Source of the DNA: Pseudomonas farsensis
GTDB lineage: Bacteria > Pseudomonadota > Gammaproteobacteria > Pseudomonadales > Pseudomonadaceae
Length of the DNA: 64,000 bases
Assembly: GCF_014268805.2 (NCBI RefSeq)
Contig: NZ_JABWRF020000003.1
Coordinates: 90,001-154,000 of the forward strand
Direction: 5' to 3'
Shown: in pieces, positions 34,069 to 41,632 of the stretch
Position numbering within the stretch: the stretch's first letter is position 1
Layout: each line of letters begins with the position of its first letter
The notes under the pieces: model-generated
Told to the model about the DNA's origin: nothing
Database searches by the model: none
Seen by the model: the letters and a program-made list of their open reading frames with translations, nothing else
Made by a program: the position numbers and the translations under genes

Positions 34069-35324
34069 CAGCGCAGGCCCTCGTGGCGCAGTTTTTCACC
34101 GGCAGGGTTCGGCGCTTCGCGCAGGAAGCCCTCGCCGCCACGCCGGTCGAGGCGAAACAGCACGTTGGTGACGTAGACATCGTCACGCACCCCGACCACT
34201 TCGAGAATTTCACTGACACAGCGCCGGCCATCGGCAAGGCGGGTCAGCTGGATGACTACATCGAGCGCTGCGCAGACCATCTGTCGCAAGGTCTTTTCGG
34301 CCACCTGGCGCCCGGTCAGGCCCACCAAGGTTTCCAGCCGCAGCAAGGCGTCCTGGGCACTGTTGGCGTGCACGGTACTCATCGAGCCGTCGTGCCCGGT
34401 GTTCATCGCCGTCAGCACATCGACCACCTCGGCCCCGCGAATCTCGCCAAGGATGATGCGGTCCGGGCGCATGCGCAGGGCGTTGCGGATCAGCTCGCTG
34501 GCTTTGATTTCGCCATTGCCCTCAGCGTTCGGCGGGCGGGTTTCCAGGCGCACCACATGGGGGTGGTTAAGCTGCAGCTCGGCAACATCCTCAATGGTCA
34601 CCAGGCGCTCCTGGGGGGCGATCATCTGGCTGAGAATATTCAACAGCGTGGTCTTGCCGGTACCGGTGCCGCCACTGACCAGCACATTGCAGCGCTGGCT
34701 GACGGCCAGTTCAAGGAAGTCGAAAATCGCTTGGTCGATCGCCCGCGTGGCCAGCAGGTCGGCGCTCTTGAGCATGTCCTGGCGGAACTTGCGGATCGAC
34801 AGGCACGGCCCGTCCAGGGCCACGGGCGGGATGATCGCATTGACCCGGCTGCCGTCGGGCATGCGCGCATCGACCATCGGCGACGACTCATCCAGGCGCC
34901 GCCCAAGGGGTGCGAGAATGCGCTGCATCACCCGCTCCACATGGTGCGCATCGATGAAGCGCAGGTCGGTCTGTTGCAGCAGCCCGCCGCGTTCGATGAA
35001 TACCCGGTACGGGCCGTTGACCAGAATCTCGGTGACACTGGGATCGCGCAGCAGCACCTCCAGCGGGCCATAGCCGGTCAGCTCATCGACGATTTCCTCG
35101 CCCAGGCGCTCCATTTCGTAGCGCGACAGGGCCAGGCGCAGGCGCCCGACATAGTCGCCAACCTGTTCCAGCACGAACTGCGCCAGCGCTGGCCGCGCGC
35201 CTTCGAGCAGGTTGCGCCCGCTGTCTTCAATGGCATCGATCACATGGCGGTGCAGTGCTCGCTTGAGCACCTGCGGGTCGTTGCCGGCGTGGCGGGTACC
35301 GCCAAAAGGTTGCTCTTGGCTCAT
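34068..35324 (-). CDS. tadA: TadA/CpaF pilus assembly ATPase
   Basis: 418 aa, secretion ATPase of the VirB11/CpaF class. Walker A SGGTGTGKTTLLN lies at about 217-229, followed by the Asp box (VTIEDVAELQL), Walker B region (RIILGEIRGAEVVD) and His box (TGHDGSMSTVHANS). It hydrolyses ATP to drive Flp pilus assembly on the cytoplasmic face of TadB/TadC. ATGA overlap with tadZ upstream. Confidence 0.95.
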   Translation of the reverse strand: MSQEQPFGGTRHAGNDPQVLKRALHRHVIDAIEDSGRNLLEGARPALAQFVLEQVGDYVGRLRLALSRYEMERLGEEIVDELTGYGPLEVLLRDPSVTEILVNGPYRVFIERGGLLQQTDLRFIDAHHVERVMQRILAPLGRRLDESSPMVDARMPDGSRVNAIIPPVALDGPCLSIRKFRQDMLKSADLLATRAIDQAIFDFLELAVSQRCNVLVSGGTGTGKTTLLNILSQMIAPQERLVTIEDVAELQLNHPHVVRLETRPPNAEGNGEIKASELIRNALRMRPDRIILGEIRGAEVVDVLTAMNTGHDGSMSTVHANSAQDALLRLETLVGLTGRQVAEKTLRQMVCAALDVVIQLTRLADGRRCVSEILEVVGVRDDVYVTNVLFRLDRRGGEGFLREAPNPAGEKLRHEGLR

Positions 35325-36511
35325 CGGCTACCCCACAAACGGCGCAGCCAGGTGGTGCTGGGCGGGGCCAGGTTTTCCGAGCGCCGCGCCAGGCGCTCGC
35401 CGAGGCTGCGCAGGGCTTGGGTGAGGCTTTCGCGCGGGGCCAGCTCGAACAGGCTCAAGCCCTGGTTCTTGGCGTTCAAGCGCACTTCAGGGCTGTACGG
35501 CAGCACCCGCAGCAGCGGCAGGCCGTAGCGCTTGGCCAGGGCTTCGGCGTCCGGGGCAACCTGGCGCAGGAAGCGGTCGACCAACAGGCTGGCGTGCTCA
35601 AGCTTGATGCCACGGTCGCGCCACTGTTCAAGTACATCAAGGTTGCGCCGGCAATCGATGATGTTCTGGTCGGTGTAGATGATCAGCTTGTCGCAGTGGC
35701 TGACGATGGTGCGCAGTGCCTCGCTGTCGGCCTGCCCGGTCAGGTTGACCACGATGTGCTGGAAATGCTGGCGCAAAGCGCTGAGCAGCATGTACAGCTC
35801 GGCGGCGCTGGTCTGCGTGAGCGCCTCGTCGGTGCCGGCATAGGCGAGGATGCGCAGGCCGCCTTTGTCGCCGGTGAAGGCACTGTCGATCAGGGTTGCA
35901 TCAAGCCTGCGCAAATGGCGCAGCGCGTCACCGAAATGGAACGAGGCCTCAAGGCCCAGCAGCGCCAGGCTGTCGCCACGGGGCAGGCCCAGGTCGAGCA
36001 GCAAGGTCTGCTGGCCGCTTTCTTGTACTACCCGCGCCAGATGGGTGGTCAGCAAGGCGCCGTCGGCACTGCGCTGGGCGCCGTAGAGCACGGTCAGGCC
36101 GCCCAGGCTCGGGCTGTTGGCCACCGTCGGCAGGCGCTTGCCCAGGCGCCGCACCAGCCCGGCCACTTCGCTGGCCCGCGAGCCGTAGGCGACGAAGTCG
36201 CGGGCGCCGGCGCGCATCGCGTGCAGCACCAGCTGGTTATCCATGCCATCGCCCAAGGCAACGATAGCCAGCATCGGCTTGGCTTCCAGCATGCCTTCGA
36301 TCAGCGCGCACTGGCCCACCAGTTGCTCGCGGTCCAGGCCAATGAACACCAGGTTGCTGAAGGTCATGTCGACCAGCGCCAGCAGCTCATCAAGGCTGCC
36401 GCCGCTGGCGCCGATCACTTGACCAAGCGGCGCCAGGGCGCCCTGCAGCCATTGCAGGTCGTCCTCGTTGCGGGTCAGTGCCAGGTAGGTGTGGTTCAGG
36501 CTTTCAGTCAT
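35321..36511 (-). CDS. tadZ: TadZ/CpaE-like localisation protein
   Basis: 396 aa from ATG 36511. An N-terminal receiver-like region (about 1-130) is followed by a MinD/ParA-like domain. The ATP-binding P-loop is degenerate: where MinD proteins have KGGxGKT, this one reads YGAQRSADGALL, without the invariant lysines, so ATP binding may be lost or altered. TadZ proteins position the pilus machine at the cell pole. Overlaps cpaC and tadA by ATGA. Confidence 0.87.
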   Translation of the reverse strand: MTESLNHTYLALTRNEDDLQWLQGALAPLGQVIGASGGSLDELLALVDMTFSNLVFIGLDREQLVGQCALIEGMLEAKPMLAIVALGDGMDNQLVLHAMRAGARDFVAYGSRASEVAGLVRRLGKRLPTVANSPSLGGLTVLYGAQRSADGALLTTHLARVVQESGQQTLLLDLGLPRGDSLALLGLEASFHFGDALRHLRRLDATLIDSAFTGDKGGLRILAYAGTDEALTQTSAAELYMLLSALRQHFQHIVVNLTGQADSEALRTIVSHCDKLIIYTDQNIIDCRRNLDVLEQWRDRGIKLEHASLLVDRFLRQVAPDAEALAKRYGLPLLRVLPYSPEVRLNAKNQGLSLFELAPRESLTQALRSLGERLARRSENLAPPSTTWLRRLWGSR

Positions 36512-37749
36512 TGGGATAACCCGCCACGGCCTTCGAAGTTGCCGTTTTCCAGAAAGAACAGCCGCCCCCAACTGGGGTCGTAGGTGCGCAGCGCCTCGCC
36601 GGGCAGCTCGGGCATGCGCGCATTGGCCGCCAGCGGTTGCACCAGGTGCGGGGTGACGATCATCAGCAGTTCGGTTTCCTCACGGTTGAGGCTGGACTGG
36701 CGGAAGAACGCACCGATGATCGGCAGGTTGCCCAGGCCCGGCAGCTTGTCGACGCTGGAGCGCACGTTGCTGCTGATCAGGCCGCTGATGATGAAGCTCT
36801 CGCCATCGGCCAGGGAAATACTGGTATCGGTGCGCCGTACGTTGAGCGCCGGGACCCGCGTGCCAGCGATGGTCACCGCGTTGTTGTAGTCCAGCTCGCT
36901 GACCTCGGGCGCCACCTTAAGGGTGATGCGGTTGCCGCTGACCACGGTCGGGGTCAGGGCCAGGCGCACGCCGAACTCCTTGTACTCGATGGACACGTTG
37001 TCGCTGCCGCTGCTGGGCACCGGGATCGGCACCTCGCCGCCGGCCAGAAAACTTGCGGTGAGGCCGCTGAGCACGGTCAGGCTGGGGCGGGCCAGGGTGT
37101 AGGCGAAACCGCTGTTCTCAAGGGCGTTGATCATCGCCAGAAAGCGGCTGCTGCCGCCGCCCCAGACAATGTTGAAGGCGTTGTCGTCAAGGGGGATGCT
37201 GCCCTGCACCAGCGGCACGTCGCCGGGGCGTACCGTGGTGCCGGGCACAGTACCGGGTGAGCCGATCAGGCTGTTGTTGGAGCCTTTGAAAAACAACCTG
37301 GCGCCTGCCTCCTTGTACTTGACCCGGCGTACCTCGACGAAGCGGATGTCGGCCTGCACCTGGGTCGGCAGCTCGGCCTGGCCTGCGGGCAATGCAGCCA
37401 CCTCGGCCATGTCGGCACTGGCGCGGCCCTTGACGAACAGCATGGCGCGGTGCGGCGCTGCGCTGCAGGCGGTCCACAGCATCAGGCTGGTGCTGCCCTG
37501 CCCCACCGCCGTCAGCAGCACGGCCTGGGTGCCGCTGGCCTGCACGTCGGCGACCTTGGGCTCGCCGACGGCGGCGCGGGTGATTGCCACGGGCAAGCGC
37601 AGTTCCTGCTGCAAGCCTTGGTCGAGCTCGATCACCGAGGGCAGCCGGGTAAAGTCGGCGCAGCCTTTGCTCGCCGCCTGCGCCGTCGGCAGTTGGGCAA
37701 GGCACAAGACAGTCCAGAGCGGCACAAGACGACGCAACGTACGACGCAT
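36508..37749 (-). CDS. rcpA: RcpA/CpaC Flp pilus secretin
   Basis: 413 aa. Signal peptide of about 25 residues (MRRTLRRLVPLWTVLCLAQL, cut after AQA). Then a BON/STN-like pilus N-domain at about 35-110 and the secretin beta-domain, with EFGVRLALTPTV, SLADGESFIISGLIS and the terminal LPGLGNLPIIGAFFR... ELLMIVTPHLV block. It forms the outer-membrane channel for the Flp pilus. Confidence 0.93.
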   Translation of the reverse strand: MRRTLRRLVPLWTVLCLAQLPTAQAASKGCADFTRLPSVIELDQGLQQELRLPVAITRAAVGEPKVADVQASGTQAVLLTAVGQGSTSLMLWTACSAAPHRAMLFVKGRASADMAEVAALPAGQAELPTQVQADIRFVEVRRVKYKEAGARLFFKGSNNSLIGSPGTVPGTTVRPGDVPLVQGSIPLDDNAFNIVWGGGSSRFLAMINALENSGFAYTLARPSLTVLSGLTASFLAGGEVPIPVPSSGSDNVSIEYKEFGVRLALTPTVVSGNRITLKVAPEVSELDYNNAVTIAGTRVPALNVRRTDTSISLADGESFIISGLISSNVRSSVDKLPGLGNLPIIGAFFRQSSLNREETELLMIVTPHLVQPLAANARMPELPGEALRTYDPSWGRLFFLENGNFEGRGGLSQ

Positions 37750-37767
37750 AAGTGCATCCTTGCTCGG

Positions 37768-38715
37768 TCAGGGTGTGGGGGTGGCAGCGCCCGCCTGGGC
37801 ACCGCGGATAATCTGCATGGCCGGCGCGCCTGAAGGTACGGCGGCGCCAGCCACCGGCACCTGGGACAGCTGGCTGAAGCGGTACAGGTCACGGCTGGCG
37901 GCAAGCACTTGGGTATCGGCCTGCTGGCCTGCCCAGTAGCGCGCCAGCAATTGCTCATCGGCGCTACGCACCGCCAGGCGCAAGGTGCCGGCCTGGGCCG
38001 CCAGCATCAGGCGGCTGGCCAGCGCGGCGGGCACAGCCAGGCCGACGGTGCGCGTGGCAGCCCCGCTCATCGACTGCTGCTCGCGGCGTGCTTTCAAGTC
38101 TTCGGCACTTTGCGCAGGCCGGCCATCATTGGCCAGGCCCGTCTGCGAGTCGACGCTAAGCACGCGCAGCGCCGGCAGCACCACTTGCGCCGAGGCCTGC
38201 GGGTTGCTGTTCTCTTCGCGCAGAAACAACAACACGTCCACGTAATCGCCAGGGCGCAGTTGCCCGGCGGCGCCAATCACATCATCCACGGCGACCGCCA
38301 CGGCGCGCTCGTGGGGGCGGATCATCCGTGCCAGCGGGCCGCCGGCGTGGAAGTTCGACTCCTCAAGCCAAGTGCCAGCAGCCAGCGGCCGTGCGCTGCT
38401 GCGGCCAAGCACCTGCTCGGGGCTGTGGAACGCTTCGCCCGGCACCACCTGCAGTTGCTCAACCAGCACATCATCGGCCGTGATCGGGGTATTGGCAGCG
38501 ACCGCCTTGCGCAGCACCACGATGGGCGAGCGTGCAGGCTCCGGCGGTGCGGTGGGTGTGGGCGCTTGCTGCGGCGCCGCAGCACTGGCATCCACAGTTG
38601 GCGAGGGCACAGCAACCGGTTCGGCCGGGCGGCTCAGCCGCAGCCCCCAGTAACCAGCGAGCAGCGCGGCGACGAGGAAAAAGCCAGCCAGAATCATGGT
38701 CAAGCGACTGCTCAT
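37768..38715 (-). CDS. rcpC: RcpC/CpaB Flp pilus assembly protein
   Basis: 315 aa. One N-terminal membrane segment (about 5-25), a Pro/Ala-rich linker, then an SAF-like domain (LRKAVAANTPITADDVLVEQLQVVPGEAF and RPLAAGTWLEESNF) and the CpaB C-terminal domain (YVDVLLFLREENS). It is the first gene of the core tad operon and divergent from the flp pilin gene. Confidence 0.92.
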   Translation of the reverse strand: MSSRLTMILAGFFLVAALLAGYWGLRLSRPAEPVAVPSPTVDASAAAPQQAPTPTAPPEPARSPIVVLRKAVAANTPITADDVLVEQLQVVPGEAFHSPEQVLGRSSARPLAAGTWLEESNFHAGGPLARMIRPHERAVAVAVDDVIGAAGQLRPGDYVDVLLFLREENSNPQASAQVVLPALRVLSVDSQTGLANDGRPAQSAEDLKARREQQSMSGAATRTVGLAVPAALASRLMLAAQAGTLRLAVRSADEQLLARYWAGQQADTQVLAASRDLYRFSQLSQVPVAGAAVPSGAPAMQIIRGAQAGAATPTP

Positions 38716-39001
38716 TTACGCCCTCCCTGAGCCCGGCCGAATACTGGCAATAAGTAACTATTTGGCTATTTCACCGTAGCGCAGGCCTGCCAATTCGCCA
38801 TTAAGTGGCCAGCGTTTTTCAAGCCAGTAAATTGACAGTTCGAGAAAACAGGAACTTACGGACGCTGACCCAAACCACTACTTTTGCACTAATACCTTCT
38901 TACATTTGCAGCCTTCCCCAAGCCAGCGATGCTCTGATGGCAAAGGGGCAGTACTGACCCGGCCCCACGAGCGGCGCCCTCAAGTGCGCAAGGAGCAAAC
39001 C
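38716..39001. promoter_or_regulatory. Divergent promoter region rcpC / flp
   Basis: This 286-bp A/T-richer gap must carry the promoters for the tad operon and the flp pilin, and probably PprB-like binding sites. A TTGACA lies at 38832-38837 on the plus strand, but no good -10 follows at 16-18 bp. No repeat pattern convincing enough to name a PprB box was seen. Confidence 0.6.
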
Positions 39002-39184
39002 ATGCTGCTGCAACAAGTCATCTGCTACTGCAAAACATTCCTGCAACGCGAGGACGGTGCTTCGGGTATTGAATACGCGGTCATTGCGGCGATGGTCGCA
39101 GTGGTGCTCGCAGGCTTCGTGACGCCCATCTCGACCGAGGTGAGCGCCATCATGACAACCATCAAGAACGCTATCACCCAGTGA
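39002..39184 (+). CDS. flp: Flp-type major pilin prepilin
   Basis: 60 aa from ATG 39002 (AGGAG upstream). Short leader MLLQQVICYCKTFLQREDG, then the Flp cleavage motif G^ASGIEY (Glu at +5, Tyr at +6) and a hydrophobic helix AVIAAMVAVVLAGFV. It should be cut by FppA and polymerise into the Flp pilus. Two cysteines in the leader (ICYC) are unusual but are removed with it. Confidence 0.93.
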   Translation: MLLQQVICYCKTFLQREDGASGIEYAVIAAMVAVVLAGFVTPISTEVSAIMTTIKNAITQ

Positions 39185-39208
39185 CCTTCAAGCTTGAGGT
39201 AGCCGTCC

Positions 39209-39610
39209 ATGCAGACCCTGCGTCAACAGATACTGCTGGTCGACGATGAGCAAGAGGCGCTGGAGGAGCTGGCAGAAATGCTCGAGGGCCAGGGTTTCTG
39301 CTGCCATACGGCAAGCTCGGTGAAGGCCGCCTTGCAGCAGCTCACCCGCCACCCTGATGTGGCGCTGGTGATCACTGACCTGCGCATGCCCGAAGAAAGT
39401 GGCATAGGCCTGATACAGCGCCTGCGTGACCATACAGCGCGCCAGCACCTGCCGGTGATCGTGATGTCGGGGCACGCGGATATGGACGATGTCAGCGACC
39501 TGCTGCGGTTGCAGGTACTGGACCTGTTTCGCAAGCCGATCTATCACGCACGGTTGCTGGAAACCTTGGATAACCTGTTCCCGCGGGTGTTGTTGCAGGC
39601 GGTGAAGTAG
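39209..39610 (+). CDS. Receiver-only response regulator beside the pilin gene
   Basis: 133 aa, a single REC domain with no output domain. Acidic pocket VDDEQ near 11-15, phospho-acceptor Asp in ITDLRMPEES, Ser in VMSGHAD and Lys in LFRKPI. It starts 24 nt after the pilin stop with a weak Shine-Dalgarno (GAGGTAG), so cotranscription with flp is likely. It could accept phosphate from the PprA-like kinase and compete with, or buffer, the PprB-like regulator; this is inference. Confidence 0.87.
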   Translation: MQTLRQQILLVDDEQEALEELAEMLEGQGFCCHTASSVKAALQQLTRHPDVALVITDLRMPEESGIGLIQRLRDHTARQHLPVIVMSGHADMDDVSDLLRLQVLDLFRKPIYHARLLETLDNLFPRVLLQAVK

Positions 39611-39685
39611 CGCGTTCGGCGTTCGGGGGCAGACCCGCATACGAAGGCCGCGCCGGGCATCATTGTCGCGTGTGGGCACCATTCT

Positions 39686-39801
39686 CTGTAGGAGCGGCCT
39701 TGTGTCGCGAAAGGGCTGCATAGCAGCCCCGCCGATATCAGCGTGGGGCAGAAATTATGGAGGCGCTTCGCACCCCTTTCGCGACACAAGGCCGCTCCTA
39801 C
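39686..39801. repeat. REP pair
   Basis: Class A arms: CTGTAGGAGCGGCCTTGTG near 39686 and its complement ending 39801. It is between the convergent receiver-only gene and the tpsB-like gene. Confidence 0.9.
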
Positions 39802-39871
39802 GGAGAACGCCCACAGCCGCAGTATTGAACCCTGGCCCAGATTCCAGTTCGCGCCAACAACGACCTTTACC

Positions 39872-41542
39872 TCAGAGCTGATAACTAAAACTCAGGTTCA
39901 CCCGCGGCCGTCGATTGAAGCTGTCCAACGCGATGTCGGACATAGGCTTGGCCACCTCCACGGCGATGTTGTAATAGCGCATGTCGCCCAAGCGCAGGCC
40001 AACCGCTGCCGACGACATGCGCGCCTTCTGCACGTCCAGCTCGTTGAACCACGCCCGCGCCGCATCCAGCACCACATAGGGCTGCAGCACCTTCACCCAG
40101 TCGCCTTCGCGGCGCAGGCTGTAGTTGATCTCGTAGGCCACCCCCCAACCTTTGTCGCCGGAGGCCTGGTCGCTGGGGTAGCCCCGCCCGAACGTCTGCC
40201 CGCCAAATACAGCGCGTTCGCTGTCAGGCAGGCTGTCGTTGCTCCAGTACCCCGCCGCCGAGGCTACGCCCTGCCACTGCTCGGTGAAGTTGTCGCTCTG
40301 CATGCCGGCAACCCGCAAGCGCAGAAAGTCCAGGTCGAGGTCGGCATTGCTGCGCGCGCCGAGCCGGTCAAGGCCTTGGTAAACCCCGGCACTGAGGATG
40401 CGCAGGCGATGGGCTTCGGCCTTGCGCCAGTCCGCTTCGAACGACAGTGCGCGGATGTCGGTCTGGCTGTCGAACTGCAACGGCGCATTGGCCACCTGGT
40501 AATCGATGCGATCGTTCACGGCATAGAACCGCCCGAGCACCTCGAACCATTCATTGGGTGAGGCAATCAGCACTTGGCTCAGGCCAATGGCGTAGCGCTC
40601 GTTCTCGCGGTGCTGGCTGAGCTGGTTACCATCTGCGAGGAGGATGCGCGCCCGCGGGTCACTGCGGTAGCGCGCCGCTGACAGTTGCAACCGCGAGCCT
40701 TCGTCATCGATGAACTGGCTGTAGTCGACCCGCAGGTAGTGCTCTTTGTCCTCGCCCGGCGGCACCAGCACGTTGGCGCTGAGCTGCTCGCCATAGCGGG
40801 TCTGGGCATTGCTGCTGGCGCCCAGCAGCGCCTGCAGGTCGTCGCGGCTGCTTTCGTTGAGGCTGAGGGTCGTGGTGAACGGCTTGCGCGCAGCCACCGC
40901 CACCAAGCGGGTGGCGCCATCGCTGGTGCCGGGTGGCGGTACCTCGGCACGGAAGGTCACGCCCGGTATGCGCGTAACCAGGCTGGTGTAGCGTTCGAAG
41001 GTCTTGCGGGTAAGGGGGCGCTCGGCCTTGAGCTTGTTCAGCAGCCGGTCGAGGTAGGCGCGCGACGAACCAATATCGCCCTCCACCTGCACGTCGCGAA
41101 CGTAGCCCTCCACCAGCACCACCCGCACCCGGCCATCGGCGAAGTCCTGGGGCGGCAGATACGCGTAGGAAAGCAGGTAGCCGTCATCCTGATAACGCTG
41201 GGTGAGCCGTCGGGTCAGCTCGATCAGGTCGGCCAACGGGATCTCGCGGCCGATGACCGGCTGATAGTGGTCGCGCAGATCACCAAGGGGGTATACGGTG
41301 CCGCCCTCGAAGCGCACCTTGCGCACCTGCACCCGCGTGCTCATCAGCAACGTCTGTTGCGGTGCGCTGGCTGGGGCTGGCACCTGCAAACCCGCCGCGC
41401 CTGGGCGGTAGGCATCTACGGGCAGGTTGTTGCTGGGTAGCCGGCGCTCGGTGTCGTTACTGTTGAGAAAACCCGGCAGGGGTTCGGCCCAGGCCAGCTC
41501 GGCCCCGGCCAGCATCAATAAGGTCACGGCCATTCGGCGCAT
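39872..41542 (-). CDS. TpsB-type (ShlB/FhaC/HecB) outer-membrane transporter
   Basis: 556 aa from ATG 41542 (GGAG seven bases upstream). Signal peptide at 1-19 cut after AWA. A Pro-rich plug-like segment leads to POTRA-like sequence (STRVQVRKVRFEGGTVYPLGDL... GYLLSYAYLPPQDFADGRVRVVLVEGYV) and then a 16-strand barrel of the ShlB type with the conserved loop-6 RGY in FGRGYPSD and a strand-type ending (NLSFSYQL). It should move a partner across the outer membrane. The only plausible partner here is the lipoprotein encoded just upstream. Confidence 0.88.
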   Translation of the reverse strand: MRRMAVTLLMLAGAELAWAEPLPGFLNSNDTERRLPSNNLPVDAYRPGAAGLQVPAPASAPQQTLLMSTRVQVRKVRFEGGTVYPLGDLRDHYQPVIGREIPLADLIELTRRLTQRYQDDGYLLSYAYLPPQDFADGRVRVVLVEGYVRDVQVEGDIGSSRAYLDRLLNKLKAERPLTRKTFERYTSLVTRIPGVTFRAEVPPPGTSDGATRLVAVAARKPFTTTLSLNESSRDDLQALLGASSNAQTRYGEQLSANVLVPPGEDKEHYLRVDYSQFIDDEGSRLQLSAARYRSDPRARILLADGNQLSQHRENERYAIGLSQVLIASPNEWFEVLGRFYAVNDRIDYQVANAPLQFDSQTDIRALSFEADWRKAEAHRLRILSAGVYQGLDRLGARSNADLDLDFLRLRVAGMQSDNFTEQWQGVASAAGYWSNDSLPDSERAVFGGQTFGRGYPSDQASGDKGWGVAYEINYSLRREGDWVKVLQPYVVLDAARAWFNELDVQKARMSSAAVGLRLGDMRYYNIAVEVAKPMSDIALDSFNRRPRVNLSFSYQL

Positions 41543-41570
41543 GCGGACACTCCATGATCCGGTTGAAGCA

Positions 41571-41590
41571 GGGACGCCCCCCGGCGTCCC
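41571..41590 (-). promoter_or_regulatory. GC-rich stem-loop between lipoprotein and tpsB-like genes
   Basis: Perfect 8-bp stem GGGACGCC/GGCGTCCC with a CCCC loop in the 90-nt gap, and no T-run. It may partly attenuate transcription or stabilise the upstream mRNA, giving more lipoprotein than transporter. Confidence 0.55.
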
Positions 41591-41632
41591 TGGCACTGTT
41601 GCAAGCGTAGGTGCTGAGCTGGCTTACGGCCA

